From positions 2,912,459 to 2,976,458 of the forward strand of contig JAEVLN010000009.1 in the NCBI GenBank assembly GCA_018350325.1: 64,000 nucleotides of DNA, written 5' to 3'. The translations under genes and the position numbers were made by a program. This DNA is from Globodera rostochiensis (Eukaryota; Nematoda; Chromadorea; Rhabditida; Heteroderidae). Each line of letters begins with the position of its first letter. Position 1 is the first letter of the stretch. Positions 52,497 through 64,000 of this stretch are shown one piece after another. A model generated the notes under the pieces. The model saw only the letters and a list, made by a program, of their open reading frames with translations. It did not search any database and was not told the origin of the DNA.

Positions 52497-52640
52497 CTAT
52501 TTGATTTGATTTTGGCAGATCCAAGGGTTCAGGTTATTCCTCCTACTCCAATGATTTATTTCTCTTTTAAGAATCCGAGTAAATGTTGTCCCAGTTCTTT
52601 TGACTTTCGAGGCAGCCTCGTCACAGTATTTTTTTACCAT
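52497..52640 (-). CDS. 47-codon ORF in unit, copy 2
   Basis: As 44916-45059. On the opposite strand three substitutions relative to copies 1 and 3 (GAC to GAT, TCA to TTA, GCT to GTT in the plus reading) are one silent and two replacing. In the minus reading one changes Ser to Asn. The frame is intact. Confidence 0.35.
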   Translation of the reverse strand: MVKKYCDEAASKVKRTGTTFTRILKREINHWSRRNNLNPWICQNQIK

Positions 52641-52933
52641 TTTTAAATAATAGATCAATTTTTCTAACATTATAAAAAATTTTATAAATTTAGAATATAA
52701 AGTTTTTTGTAGTTTTTCAATATAAATTTTAGAACTTGTTTTTTAAAGCATAAATAAATACAATAAAATATTAGTGGCAGTGTTAATAAATAAGGGTGTT
52801 CGTTTCTGCCCGTTTAAATTTTTCACTCAAAAACCCCTAGAAGAGTATTGATCATTTTTAATAATCATTTTAAAATATCTAGAGTTAATTTTTATATAAT
52901 TTTTAAATTATTTATTTTTTATAAACTTCCAAT

Positions 52934-53164
52934 TTGTTTCATTTTAATACAAAGTTTGTTACTTGCATTACTAATATCTTTTTTGGTGATTTGGCAAATC
53001 TGTGTCTTTCCATCTGCCAGCTGACCATTTTTCTATATCCAACCTTTATTTATATAGCATTTTGTCTTTTCAAAAACCGGAATCGGGATTACCAGGGATT
53101 GACAATGTGGGGCAAAATCTATTTATCCATGTATAAAAAACCATTTATATATTTGAAATCATAA
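52934..53164 (+). CDS. Hydrophobic exon candidate, copy 2
   Basis: Identical translation to 45353-45583, including the internal acceptor before LTIFLYPTF. Confidence 0.35.
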   Translation: MFHFNTKFVTCITNIFFGDLANLCLSICQLTIFLYPTFIYIAFCLFKNRNRDYQGLTMWGKIYLSMYKKPFIYLKS

Positions 53165-53878
53165 ATATAATTCATTATAGATAAGTCCATCTTTTCTTGA
53201 ATACATTAAAATATAAAAAAATTCATATATTTTCAAAAATAACCTTAATTGTGATAATATTATAATAATAAAAATAAATTTATTAATGTAAGCCAAAAAT
53301 ATTTAGATGAATTCTAGATGTAAACCAAATGTTAATAAAAAACTGGTCAACAAAATTTGTTCAAACTGAATTGCATGATTGAAGTCAGTAAACTTTTGTG
53401 GTTTAGTAATTTAATACGATAACTTATTGATTTATTTGACCTTTTATTAATCAAATTTATTTTTAATAGCAAAAATTTTGCTTGATTGCGTCATTTTTTT
53501 AAAATTATTCTTTTATTAGTTTTTAATTCGTCAGACATGAAGTTACTTATTGCTTTTGAGCTAAAATATTACGCTCTACAACTGACTCTTCTTATACTGA
53601 TTTGCTCCGGCATTTTTATAATAAGATGATTGACAACGTATAATAATTTTAAATATGGTCAGATGGCCATAAATTAAACGTTTTTTTATTAAATAATACG
53701 AAATTAATAGTAATGATCATGAATTATCAAAATACGGTGCCAAAAAACATCATATTTGCATTGTTTTATTCATTTACCTAACAACTCGCAATATGAATAC
53801 TTTAATTATTTATCGTGAATGTATTAATACTTTAAATTAGTATTTTTTAAATATTTATTATATTTTACCGCTGATTAA

Positions 53879-54130
53879 TTGTGCGCAATATTCGATATGC
53901 AGAAATTGTTCACTTTAGTTTATTTATATTTTAGAAACCCAATTTCACTAATGCGTTATATTTTCGAAATAATTAGAAACAAAGAATGCCAAAAATGTCG
54001 ACTCTCTTTTGTGGCGGTGTATTATCATTATTTAAAAATTAACAACTTCCACAGCTCATTTTGGCAGATGTATGAAGTAAATTATATTTTGTTAGATCAG
54101 AATTCCGGTCATGTCTTTTTTAGTGGTTAG
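53879..54130 (+). CDS. 83-codon frame with CxxC, copy 2
   Basis: Identical translation to 46298-46549, with the same acceptor before NPISLMRY and GTAAAT after QMYE. Confidence 0.4.
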   Translation: MCAIFDMQKLFTLVYLYFRNPISLMRYIFEIIRNKECQKCRLSFVAVYYHYLKINNFHSSFWQMYEVNYILLDQNSGHVFFSG

Positions 54131-55239
54131 TTGTTTTTTCACTTATATTTAAATAAAAGTAAATTAGTAATCTTACTGAATATATTATATTTTAATAGTT
54201 TTAAAGCCCATTTTTAGAAGTAATCATTTAAAATTTTTTATTATATTTAAAATTTTTATTTAACTTTTAGCTATTTTATTTATTACCATATTTAGCGTAT
54301 CTGCATTTTAATAAGCAGTTTAATCAATTGATTTTATATTCGATAGTATGCTAATTACTATGTTTAATAAACTTATAATTTTCTGAAACGAATGTTCCAG
54401 AAAAAAATGAATTGAATTGTATTATTTATATTCTTGTTTTAGTATACTCCAGTTTTGTCTACATAAACCAGTACATGCTTAGACCGGCCTATCGTGATTG
54501 AGTAGATTGAATTGTGCTACCCATGTCTTGACCCTCTCCATCTGTCGCCTTCATTAAGGAGGTATATCCAATTTTGTAGCGATTCAGAAAATCGAAGTAC
54601 GAAGTCGTCATTTATACCTGTATTTGTTCTTTTTTTGATTATTTATTTTCGTTAAATAATTTAGTAGTTTCAGCATTTTCTTGATTAGTAATCGTATGTC
54701 ACAAACATCAAAGTAATTATAGTTTAATATATATATGAGCATCGTTAAAAACGTTGATTGAAAAGATTCAACGTTTTATTTTAAAAATAATTTTTTTAAA
54801 AATTTAATAGTTAGTTGTTATATTGTAGATAACGTATTTTTATCAAATTTGGGTTTCAGTTTAATTGTATACGATTTAAAATAATAATTTTTTATGAGCA
54901 GAGGAAAAATTCGGTAGCGCATTAAACGTTCCCAAATTAAACCAGAGTGGGTCCATTCAATTCTATAGAATGCAAATTAAAAAACTTTTTCGATTTATAG
55001 TAATTACCGTTTTTGGATGATTTTTGCATTTTTTCTTGCAAATCATATGTTGACTATTTGCGTTAGTTCGGTAAATTTTAATTTTTAATTATTAAATTGA
55101 TTAACAGATAGTTTAGAATTTGTAATCTGAGTTTGCATTTATTTACGTTTACTGTAATTTGAAACAATATTGTGCCGCTTAAATTTATTTAAAATTTTAA
55201 TGCTTTTATAATGGTTTTTATTTTTATGTTTTTTTTTAG

Positions 55240-55374
55240 CAAAGTCTTAGTGTCATGGTTTGGGTGTTCTTTTTATCTAGTATTCTGAGTTTTCAACTAG
55301 TTGATTCAGTTGAGAAAAATTTATACCAATATCAATTCATCTTGTTTATTTCCATTAGCATGGTCATAATTTAA
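55240..55374 (+). CDS. Candidate last exon of unit gene, copy 2
   Basis: Identical translation to 47662-47796. The intron just before it is 4 bp shorter than in copy 1. Confidence 0.4.
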   Translation, partial: QSLSVMVWVFFLSSILSFQLVDSVEKNLYQYQFILFISISMVII

Positions 55375-56222
55375 TTCGTGAGATATTTTGACAAATGAAA
55401 TATGCAAATTTGTATTCTTCAAAAAATTAAATATTCAAATTGCCTTTTAGAGTTTATTAGCAATGGATATACCGCTTCTCTAACCATCCCGCAAGAATTT
55501 TTAAATGTATCTGATTTTAAAACTTTGATAAAAGATAATGATGACTTGTAAACCGTTATACTAAAAATGTTATAACTTTTATTAAATTAAATTAATTAAT
55601 TCTTATGCAATTTCTTATGTGACTAGCGGAAAATTGAAAAAATTATAAAATTCTTACAAAAGAACACCTAAAAAATATTTTTACAACAATTGTACTTGAT
55701 ATAAAAATAAATACACCGCAATGCCTAAATAAACAGGAGTCAATATGATACTGCCTTTAAGCTGGCTATATATTTGATCAAATAGATAAGTCGAGAATAT
55801 TAACAATTAAAACGCTTTGATTTTGTGCAGTTGTGCATAAAATTCTATTGATCAATTTATTAGTTAAAAATTATTAAATTAACGCTTAAAAAGCAAAATC
55901 AAAAAAATACTTCAAAAAATACCATATAAAATATTTGTATCTCTAATATTTTTATTCTATAACATAAAGCGTTAAAAATGCCATTGCCACTCTTTGTGCA
56001 AGTATCTCATAGAAATGCAATATATAACAACGAAAAACAGATCATTTAAGTTTTATTTTTGTGGTTCAGCTCTATTTTAGGCTGCCAAATATTGAGTTTT
56101 TAAATTTATTCGTTGATATGCAGTAAATAAGTTTATTTATAAGAGCTAATTTTAGTTTTATTAATAATATACAGAATAGCATTATGGTAATCATTTTATG
56201 AAATACCGTAGAAGCTCGTCAC

Positions 56223-56375
56223 ATGTCATCGCCGTCCCCTACACTTTGTGTGAAGAACTTTTTTTTAGCTGCCTTTCCACATAAAATCTTAGCAGCGAAT
56301 CTATTAATAACTTATATTACAACTGCTTTGAATTATTTATTTGAATTAATTTTACCCCATAATTACGGACCATAA
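56223..56375 (+). CDS. 50-codon ORF with ATG, copy 2
   Basis: Identical to 48648-48800. The AACATAAATA tandem unit just after the stop has one copy fewer. Confidence 0.35.
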   Translation: MSSPSPTLCVKNFFLAAFPHKILAANLLITYITTALNYLFELILPHNYGP

Positions 56376-56823
56376 ATAACATAAATAAATTTGTTTTGGA
56401 TTTTATTTTGATTCTGTTTATACATTTTTTCTTCAAGAATTAAGGTTGAGAACTAAATGGTTCATAACTCTAAATTTACTATTTTATATAAACAAAAAGT
56501 AAATTTTATATTAATTTTAATTATTTAATAATTATAGGTTTTAAAGTTGCAGCCGAACTTGTTGGTTGCAGATTGCTTCTTCTAATTAAATTTTATATAT
56601 TTTTTTATAAATGCGCCGGGTAAAATATAGTTTTTAATATTTGTTCACTCCTTTTTACACCTGCTTAATTTTTGAAAAAGTTTGAAGAATGTATTTTTAT
56701 AAAACATTTATTGCATTGCTCTTCTCGAGCTCTCACAAATCATTGCCAACGAGCCTAATTTTTGTTTGTTAATTTTTGAATGCATTAATAGATTACTTTA
56801 TCTCGACAAATCACTTTGACTAG

Positions 56824-57051
56824 CTACGTCGCTTTTTATCTAATACAAAGTGGAATTACTTGTACACTAAAAAACAATTTATTTTTTGTTCAGTCCAGAT
56901 TCTTACAATAATCATTTTGAATTCTTCATTAATTTATAGATGCTTTATATTAATACATCTCACTTTAGATAAAAATTTGTTACTTTATTTATATATTGCT
57001 GTTATAGTTTGCGAATATTTTATCTTAGTTTTTGGCGTAAGGCGTTTTTGA
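56824..57051 (+). CDS. 75-codon hydrophobic frame, copy 2
   Basis: Identical translation to 49258-49485, followed by the same GTAAGG. Confidence 0.3.
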   Translation, partial: LRRFLSNTKWNYLYTKKQFIFCSVQILTIIILNSSLIYRCFILIHLTLDKNLLLYLYIAVIVCEYFILVFGVRRF

Positions 57052-60000
57052 TTACATTTTTTGCGCATGTATAGTTTTTTAATTAATTTTTTTTAAAAAT
57101 TTGAAATTTTAATTCATGTTGGTAATTATTTAAAAAAAATAGAAGTTGTATCTTTTGTTTTTAAACAACATTTTTGCTTTTTTGACAACTTTTCTTTCGA
57201 CTGTTAGTTTAAGTATTACTTTTGTTATCTGTCTGTGTCTGCATTCATTTTTCTTAATTTAGGAAATATTAAAATTCTAAAAAGTTTACCAAAAATCTAA
57301 ATTTTCAAAAAAAAAAGTTTAAGATAAATGCAATAAAAATATTCCTTTAAAATCAAATTTTTTGGGGAACAATTCTTTAAGAAAAATGAAAAACAAGCAC
57401 CACTAAAAATCGATCCTTTTTCTCAATAATGCAAAAAATGCACACCTAAAATCGAATTTATTTTGAATCAGCCCCCCCCCCCCCCAGATTCCTGGGCACG
57501 CCTTGACCGTCGAAAGGTTTGCATTACATTGATTAAAATATATGTTTTTATAACTTTGTTATTTGACAATGCTTACATTAATATTACCGCGTATTATTCG
57601 CCCCTTTGTATTTATTTCTTGATTCATCTGTTGTAATTAAATGTAATCGTTAATGTTTTGATTTTTTTATAACAATCTTTTATTTTTCAATGTTTACCCG
57701 TTTTTTCAAAGGTTTCCACAATTTTTATTAAGCATTTATAATAATTGTATTAATAATTTATTAAAAGTTCATAATTACGAATTTTTTTGTTTGGTTACGT
57801 CCCTCCCTTTACGGTATGTCAAAAGAAACATAACGAATTGCTTCATTATTATGATTAATTAATGTGATATTTATACTATCACGTTTGGTAAGCATTATTA
57901 TAATTATAGTACATATGGTAGTCGAAGCATTGGTCGAAAAATTAAGCTTTTTATTTTAGTTCTGAATTTTATAAGTATACTTTAAAAATTTGAATATTTA
58001 TTAAAACTTTTTCGGATTCTAAAGTATTATTTAAGCAATCAAAACTATTATTGAGTTTTATGGTGTTGTGCCGCATTCAGGTGCTGTATTAGCTTAATTA
58101 GTGTACAAACACATAAAAAAAGTAAAGTTTTATTATCTTATTTTTTATCGAATTTTCATTATTTAATTACAACAAATTAAATTAAATTTTATTGAATGTT
58201 TAACTATTTTACAAAATAAAAAACAAATATTATTTTCCTCCATTTGATATCTTTAATCGTGTTTAGCTATTTTTAAGTGCTTATTAATTGCAATTATTTA
58301 TTTAATAATCAGAATAAATATATTAGTTTTAAGGTAAGCGATGGAACGTAATTATAATAAAAATAATTTTTAGTAATAAATGTCAAAAAACAGTTTAATT
58401 TAGTTTAACTGTTGCTAAGCAAACGTTGTTTTGACTAATTAATCTTTGTTTAGGTTGAGTTTATGAATAAATTATTATTCTTTGAATATATTTTAGTTAC
58501 TTGATTTATTTAAAGTTTTTAATTAGTAATATTTAATTTCGTTGTAATTACTTTTTGGGAATGTATAAAAATAGAAATGTATGAATTTTTTGTTTTTAAC
58601 TCTATTTAATTCTTTTTGTTCTTGTTAAGTGTATTGTTCAATATTATTTACTTTATTGCACATGTAAATAAATATTCGTTATTTACTTTCACACAATCTT
58701 TGCAATAGGGGGAACTTGGCATTTTTATTTACCATTAAAATTTTATTTATATTTTGTTAGATTTTGAATTTTTTTACCAATTTTATTTTTAACCATTTTT
58801 GTTCCATTTATTTATTATTAATTGAAACCTAAAATAATTAGCTTTTTTTTGCCACATTTTATTTGTTGCGCCTTTCTTTTAGCTTTGAAAAAATGAATAC
58901 ATATTCCAATCACTATTTTTAAATAATTCATATTTTATAAAAATTTTAAAACCTGCTAATAATATTTAATTTACACCCTCAAAGATATTTAATTCGGAAG
59001 ATTCGCAAAAAATAGCCTCGTAAAAGCAATGTGATCAGAACATTAAAACTAATACTTATTATACACGTACCCAAATTAGATCAGAGATACCTTAAATTAT
59101 TTGTAACATGTGAGAAACTAAATATAAACAAATAAATTATACTCGAAGTGAGTAACCATTAGCCGCGCCCATGAATACGACGTCCGAAAACTGCGGTTTG
59201 TACTTTGTACGCCACCACACGACTCAAAGTTTGACGGACCATCCATCAAGTCTTTGAAACTAATACAAGATTGAAATGAGACTGTGCTCAGCTAAAATGA
59301 ATATGAAGAATACATAATGATAATAAACATCGGGAAATAATCTGCTAAGTAAAACAACTTTGAGATATAAAGAAAATGGGATACAAATATGCATAAAAAA
59401 ATTAAACATTTCTTGTTAGAGTCAATAATAATAAGCGCCGCCGAGAATAAATTTCAAACATTACTACCACACACACATAATTCCGCGTTTTTCTTAAAAT
59501 AAATTAATTATTATATACCTTTATCTGTTAACGCGACAAAATAATAAGCACGATTGATGCATAAAATTAAAACCTGAAATAAAAATCAACAACATAATTG
59601 TTATACTCATTCCCTATTATGCTAGCTATAAATGTTTTATCATTAAATATGATTAATAAAAAATATGGAGAATTAATATTATTTTTAAATCTTGTTTTTT
59701 TTAATTTTTAATAACCAAATATGTTTAGGTGAATTCATTAAATCACTGCTTTTTTATTAAATTTCACCTTGTTACTTTTAAAAAACTTTTGATATTTATA
59801 GTGTTACCTATATTTTTCATTTAGGTAGCTTATTATGATTTAAGGCTTATTTACTTAATATTAGTAATTTCTTTGTAAATTTTATGAAACAATCAATTTT
59901 TCCTAAACAAACATTTGTTACTCTGACACAAAATTGATTGTTAATAATCGGCAAAAATTATTGATTTGGAAACAACAATTTTATTTTGTTAATTTAATAT

Positions 60001-60066
60001 AATATATCATTTTTTATTCTGATACATATTGACACAGCTTTGTTCGTGGCAATTTTGTTAAGTTCA

Positions 60067-60210
60067 CTATTTGATTTGATTTTGGCAGATCCAAGGGCTC
60101 AGGTTATTCCTCCTACTCCAATGATTTATTTCTCTTTTAAGAATCCGAGTAAATGTTGTCCCAGTTCTTTTGACTTTCGAGGCAGCCTCGTCACAGTATT
60201 TTTTTACCAT
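60067..60210 (-). CDS. 47-codon ORF in unit, copy 3
   Basis: As in copies 1 and 2, frame intact from ATG to TAG. At the three variable sites it matches copy 1. Confidence 0.35.
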   Translation of the reverse strand: MVKKYCDEAASKVKRTGTTFTRILKREINHWSRRNNLSPWICQNQIK

Positions 60211-60500
60211 TTTTAAATAATAGATCAATTTTTCTAACATTATAAAAAATTTTATAAATTTAGAATATAAAGTTTTTTGTAGTTTTTCAATATAAATTTT
60301 AGAACTTGTTTTTTAAAGCATAAATAAATACAATAAAATATTAGTGGCAGTGTTAATAAATAAGGGTGTTCGTTTCTGCCCGTTTAAATTTTTCACTCAA
60401 AAACCCCTAGAAGAGATCATTTTTAATAATCATTTTAAAATATCTAGAGTTAATTTTTATATAATTTTTAAATTTTATTTATTTTTTATAAACTTCCAAT

Positions 60501-60752
60501 TTGTTTCATTTTAATACAAAGTTTGTTACTTGCATTACTAATATCTTTTTTGGTGATTTGGCAAATCTGTGTCTTTCCATCTGCCAGCTGACCATTTTTC
60601 TATATCCAACCTTTATTTATATAGCATTTTGTCTTTTCAAAAACCGGAATCGGGATTACCAGGGATTGACAATGTGGGGCAAAATCTATTTATCCATGTA
60701 TAAAAAACCATTTATATATTTTAAAATCATAAATATAATTCATTATAGATAA
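60501..60752 (+). CDS. Hydrophobic exon candidate, copy 3
   Basis: Same as 45353-45583 until the tail, where an extra T changes the last codons to FKIINIIHYR. The gene of this copy must be incomplete because the array ends about 220 bp further on. Confidence 0.3.
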   Translation: MFHFNTKFVTCITNIFFGDLANLCLSICQLTIFLYPTFIYIAFCLFKNRNRDYQGLTMWGKIYLSMYKKPFIYFKIINIIHYR

Positions 60753-61169
60753 GTCCATCTTTTCTTGAATACATTAAAATATTAAAAAATTCATATATTT
60801 TCAAAAATAACCTTAATTGTGATAATATTATAATAATAAAAATAAATTTATTAATGTAAGCCAAAAATATTTAGATGAATTCTAGATGTAAACCAAATGT
60901 TAATAGAAAACTGGTCAACAAAATTTGTTCAAACTGAATTGCATGATTGAAGTCAGTAAACTTTTGTGGTTAACGTGTTTAAAAAATAATAGGATCTGTA
61001 AAAGGCAATTCAAAGATAAAAGTTATATAAGTGATATTTTCTCTTCAACTTTTAATATAAATTAAAACTTTATTATTTCTTTTTAACTATTGAAAAAGAA
61101 TAAAAACAGGAATAGCGTTCGTACAAAAGATCCAAAACTTTGGTTGCAAAATTAAATCAGAAATTTAAG

Positions 61170-61350
61170 ATTTCTCAGCGGCGCCTATCGGCACTGCTGA
61201 CCCCTCCCCCCACAACAGTATGCCCAGAGTGGCAACACTTTTACATGAAATTAAAGGCTTAAAAAATGGCCACGTTTTGAAAAATTTTGCAATATTTTTT
61301 TCACTTTTTTGAACTTATGTGTCAGGCCATTTGGCGATGGCAGCCCTGGC
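61170..61350 (-). repeat. GGCGCC-core repeat, inverted member
   Basis: CTCAGCGGCGCCTATCGGCA followed by CCCCTCCCCCCAC and CAGAGTGGCAAC is the inverted form of the repeat at 21590 and 27600, with a different outer part. It lies just outside the right end of the array. Confidence 0.7.
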
Positions 61351-61940
61351 TATAAATAAAAATATAACAGTGACAAATAAAAGGACGACATACTGGCGTA
61401 TAATTTTTTGATAATTAAATAATTGCTTATACAACGGGGGATTTGATTTATGTTTACTTAAATGATTAAATAATATTTTATCTATTTATATTGTAACCAA
61501 TTTATGATATTTAGTTCCGTTACCAATTGTCGTCTTGCTAGAAGTTTGTTTAAACTCTCTTTGTCGTCATTTTTGTTTTTAGCTTATGAATAATCAACAA
61601 GCCTTTATTAAAAATGTTGTTTTAAGTTTAACTTTTTAAACAATTTTTATTTGTAACTATGTTTGTTTCATTTATATATTACTAATAGTTATTTTGCACA
61701 GTTTTTTTGTTCGGGATAATTATTAACAACTTCTTGAATTCAATTTTATTATTTAAATTACTTTAAATTAAAATATTTTAAAAAACATTTTCATCATTAT
61801 TAGATTAATAATCTATTTATTTGAGAAAATTTGGGTTGGTTAATTTTTAATTATATAAGCTGTTTGAATCGCAAAATTAATATAAAGTTAAGGTAATGCA
61901 CAATATTCTTAAACTAAAAAAAACTTTATAGATTACGTAT

Positions 61941-62084
61941 CTAATAAAACGCACAAATCTGAATCATATAACGAGCTGCCTGTGATCTCGAGAGATTGAA
62001 CTTTTTTGTTTGTTCAGCATCGAGTAACAGTTCCCCTATTTTCAAAGCATCATCAGGTTCCTCTTCAACACCGGCATGTGGGGT
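61941..62084 (-). CDS. Candidate exon, 47 codons, acidic then basic
   Basis: Minus frame: TPHAGVEEEPDDALKIGELL, LDAEQTKKFNLSRSQAARYM, IQICAFY, TAG. It looks like a folded soluble segment (acidic start, amphipathic helices) and is unlike chance translation of A+T-rich DNA. There is no ATG and no clear acceptor upstream; a TAA lies just before it. The plus strand has a perfect acceptor here (TTTTGTTTGTTCAG) leading to SNSSPIFKASSGSSSTPACG, so plus cannot be excluded. Not recognised. Confidence 0.35.
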   Translation of the reverse strand, partial: TPHAGVEEEPDDALKIGELLLDAEQTKKFNLSRSQAARYMIQICAFY

Positions 62085-63758
62085 TTATTTATGTTACATA
62101 TTTCAATTTCATTTAAAATGGTTTTAGTGTTAGTATTATTGCTTTAACTCAAACTTATCGACTCGATATAAGAAGTATTGTAATACGCTTTAATAGCATA
62201 AAATGGAAATCTTAAATCCTGAATATATCTTCTTTTATGTTTTTTTTACTCTTAATTGTGCAGTAGACAACGGCCAAGCATAAACAAAGAAATCTTTAAA
62301 ATTAGTAAAAATATTTATGTTTAGGGCTACCATATTTAATTTGAGGGTTTCACCTATTAATCAAATTTTTAAGAATTTGCAATTAAATAATTAGATTAAT
62401 CAAAAAATATTGGATTTGCAATTTTTATTTTTAACATGAACTTGTCCAGATAGTGTGAATCGCGGGATCAAAGAAATTCTAAAACAAATCAGGTATTTAT
62501 TTATTTTATCTATAAAAGTTTAACTTTTTTAAATATTCTGCATTTTTATTAACTCAAACATTTGTTTTTGCAGCAAAATTCCATAAATTAAATTTGTAAC
62601 AATATAATTTTAATATTCACATGCGGCCAAAAATGAAAGTTCATGTACTAACTTTTTATATTGAATAGAATTTTATTTATTCGATACTTATTTAATAAGC
62701 TTTTTTGCTTCAAGTTGACTTTCATTAATCAAATTAATTGGAATTAAGTGTCTTTCTTGTTGCCACTGCTCTAAATATTATGAACCATTAATCGAAAATA
62801 ACCTGAAAAAATTACGCTGAATAATCTATATTAAGCCGTGATGATTCTTATAAAGTTTTGCAGTAAAAAACGTTTTCCTTCTTTTCTGCTTTCTGCATTT
62901 TGGTGTTTTGTCTTAATATTTTGAAAACAAAAATATTTAACTTTTAAGAATTTATTTAACCTTTTTAAGGTAGCAAATTAAGCCTTTCTATGGCTTGATA
63001 AATAGCAATTAAAAGATTGGTTTATTTTAAATTAATTAGATATTCATATAAACCTTTTTTTTACCGCAATTTTTAATTTTAAAGCATATTAAAAAAGGAT
63101 CAATAATTATCTTTTCTTATTTATTTTACAAAAATTTTGTTTTTTCAGTTTATAGAATATTTTACATTTACTTGAATAAAAAAGGGTCCTTTTGTCGCGT
63201 ACAAGTAATTATTTTATAATTCTAATAATATATTTATGTAAAATTTTAAAATTTCAAATAGAGCAGAATTAATTATTTATTTTATTCCGATTTTTATTAT
63301 TAAATAAATTATAGTAATATTAGTATGAGCATTTGCTATGTACCCATTTTATTTGATATTCAAAAGTGATCCCACAATTTTTTATTTTATGCAAAGGTTT
63401 AAAACAAAAAGATAAAGTAAAAATTATTTAAAATTAAAGTTAAATTAACCCTATTCATTTCAATGCTTTGAACAACTAGAAATTTGAACCAATTAACTTT
63501 CAAAATTTGAGACTTTAAAAATTGTATACATGTTTTCTGTTTTGATTTTTAAACTTTTATGTATTATTTATAAATTTAATATTATGAATACTTTTGTGTG
63601 TTATAAAGGATTTTAAATGAATTGTTAAAGAAAATCATGGTTTCTGGCGTACAGTGATTGGAAGAATATTTAATGGCTTTATTTATTTTTTTAATTAAAT
63701 AAAATGTACGGCTATTTTTTTATTAAGTTAATATCAATGACAAAATAGACTTTTTAAA
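62085..63758. other. A+T-rich DNA without gene signal
   Basis: No supported gene. G+C-richer words are isolated (for example GAATCGCGGGATC near 62457 and ACATGCGGCC near 62619). Confidence 0.6.
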
Positions 63759-63837
63759 ATGAATGCCATGACTGCAAAGGAATTTCAGCTGTTACTACCT
63801 TTTCATTTAAGAATTATTTTGCTCTCCATCTTCTACA
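63759..63837 (+). CDS. First coding exon at right edge
   Basis: ATG (context AAAATGA) opens MNAMTAKEFQLLLPFHLRII LLSIFY, then one base and a perfect donor (GTAAGTAA). An in-frame stop follows at once in the intron. The hydrophobic run LRIILLSIFY after a short polar start could be a signal anchor. The gene continues beyond the window. Family unknown. Confidence 0.45.
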
Positions 63838-64000
63838 GTAAGTAAATTTTATAATTATAGAAATTTATCGTTTACATTTTTTAAAATTTATATTTTAGTT
63901 TTTTTAATTAAATTTGAATAAATTTAAATAGCTTTTTAACTTTTTCTTTAAATTTTGTATAATTAAAAAATTCTTTTTATGTTTTCCAACTCGGCTAAAT

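Larger units (their letters stand above)
51694..59263 (+). repeat. 7.57-kb tandem unit, copy 2
   Basis: Full copy, 13 bp shorter than copy 1 through small indels: one 10-bp AACATAAATA unit fewer near 56375, C14 instead of C10 at 57472, and a cluster of single-base changes around 55420-55550. Otherwise nearly identical. All candidate exons of copy 1 are preserved. Confidence 0.95.
59264..60971 (+). repeat. 7.57-kb tandem unit, partial copy 3
   Basis: The first ~1.7 kb of the unit. It matches until CTTTTGTGGTT and then diverges into unrelated sequence, so the array ends here. It carries the 47-codon minus ORF (60067-60210) and the first hydrophobic exon candidate, but none of the later ones. 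It has its own changes: loss of TATTG near 60416, an extra TT in ATTTTATTT near 60475, and an added T near 60721. Confidence 0.95.

Noticed and set aside
1..64000. Bacterial, phage or plasmid origin; CRISPR; rRNA genes
   Set aside because: No operons, ribosome-binding sites or long ORFs; no regularly spaced repeats with unique spacers; no rRNA signature words were seen.

Overview
This window looks like nuclear DNA from a very A+T-rich animal, most likely an invertebrate. By eye about three quarters of the bases are A or T. No open frame exceeds 138 codons. Short G+C-richer islands (about 30 to 200 bp) are bounded by GT and AG intron signals, and there are many dispersed low-copy repeats. I saw no bacterial operon, ribosome-binding site, CRISPR array or rRNA gene. 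Two islands give family clues: a caspase-like His motif exon (6607-6666, +) and a fragment resembling the DDE transposase of Merlin/IS1595 elements (38891-39016, +). The species cannot be named from the sequence.

Layout. 1-20 kb is mostly intron-like or intergenic DNA with isolated exon candidates on both strands. The best are the caspase-like exon, a pair at 14787-14866 and 15092-15118 (+), one at 16424-16552 (+), one at 17546-17739 (+), a last-exon candidate at 15809-15968 (-), and a 3' gene end at 19676-19806 (+) with a 52-bp intron. 20-33 kb is a repeat-rich block: degenerate CCGAAAT arrays, GCGGGAT arrays, a family with a GGCGCC core, fold-back elements, a 491-bp inverted-repeat element with flanking duplications, G/C homopolymer tracts, TTAGGC-like motifs, and a 15-bp GC-rich satellite. 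A three-exon minus-strand gene end (24589 to 22869) that encodes a hydrophobic C-terminus lies inside it. 33-44 kb has a possible three-exon small gene (33216-35184, +), a 98-codon ORF (37872-38168, +), the transposase fragment, a ~106-bp minisatellite, and a first-exon candidate at 42136-42256 (+).

44111-60971 is the most striking structure: a tandem repeat of about 7.57 kb, with two full copies and a third cut after about 1.7 kb. Copies are nearly identical. Each full unit holds several hydrophobic, splice-flanked exon candidates on the plus strand and a complete 47-codon ORF on the minus strand. A diverged relative of part of the unit lies at 39985-40130. Right of the array are a minus-strand ORF (61941-62084) and a first-exon candidate (63759-63837, +) of a gene running off the window.

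Caution: in G+C-rich patches stops are rare, so several islands read as plausible protein on more than one strand or frame. In A+T-rich DNA, chance ORFs look hydrophobic. All exon calls rest on my reading of frames and splice signals only. Where both strands are open I say so.
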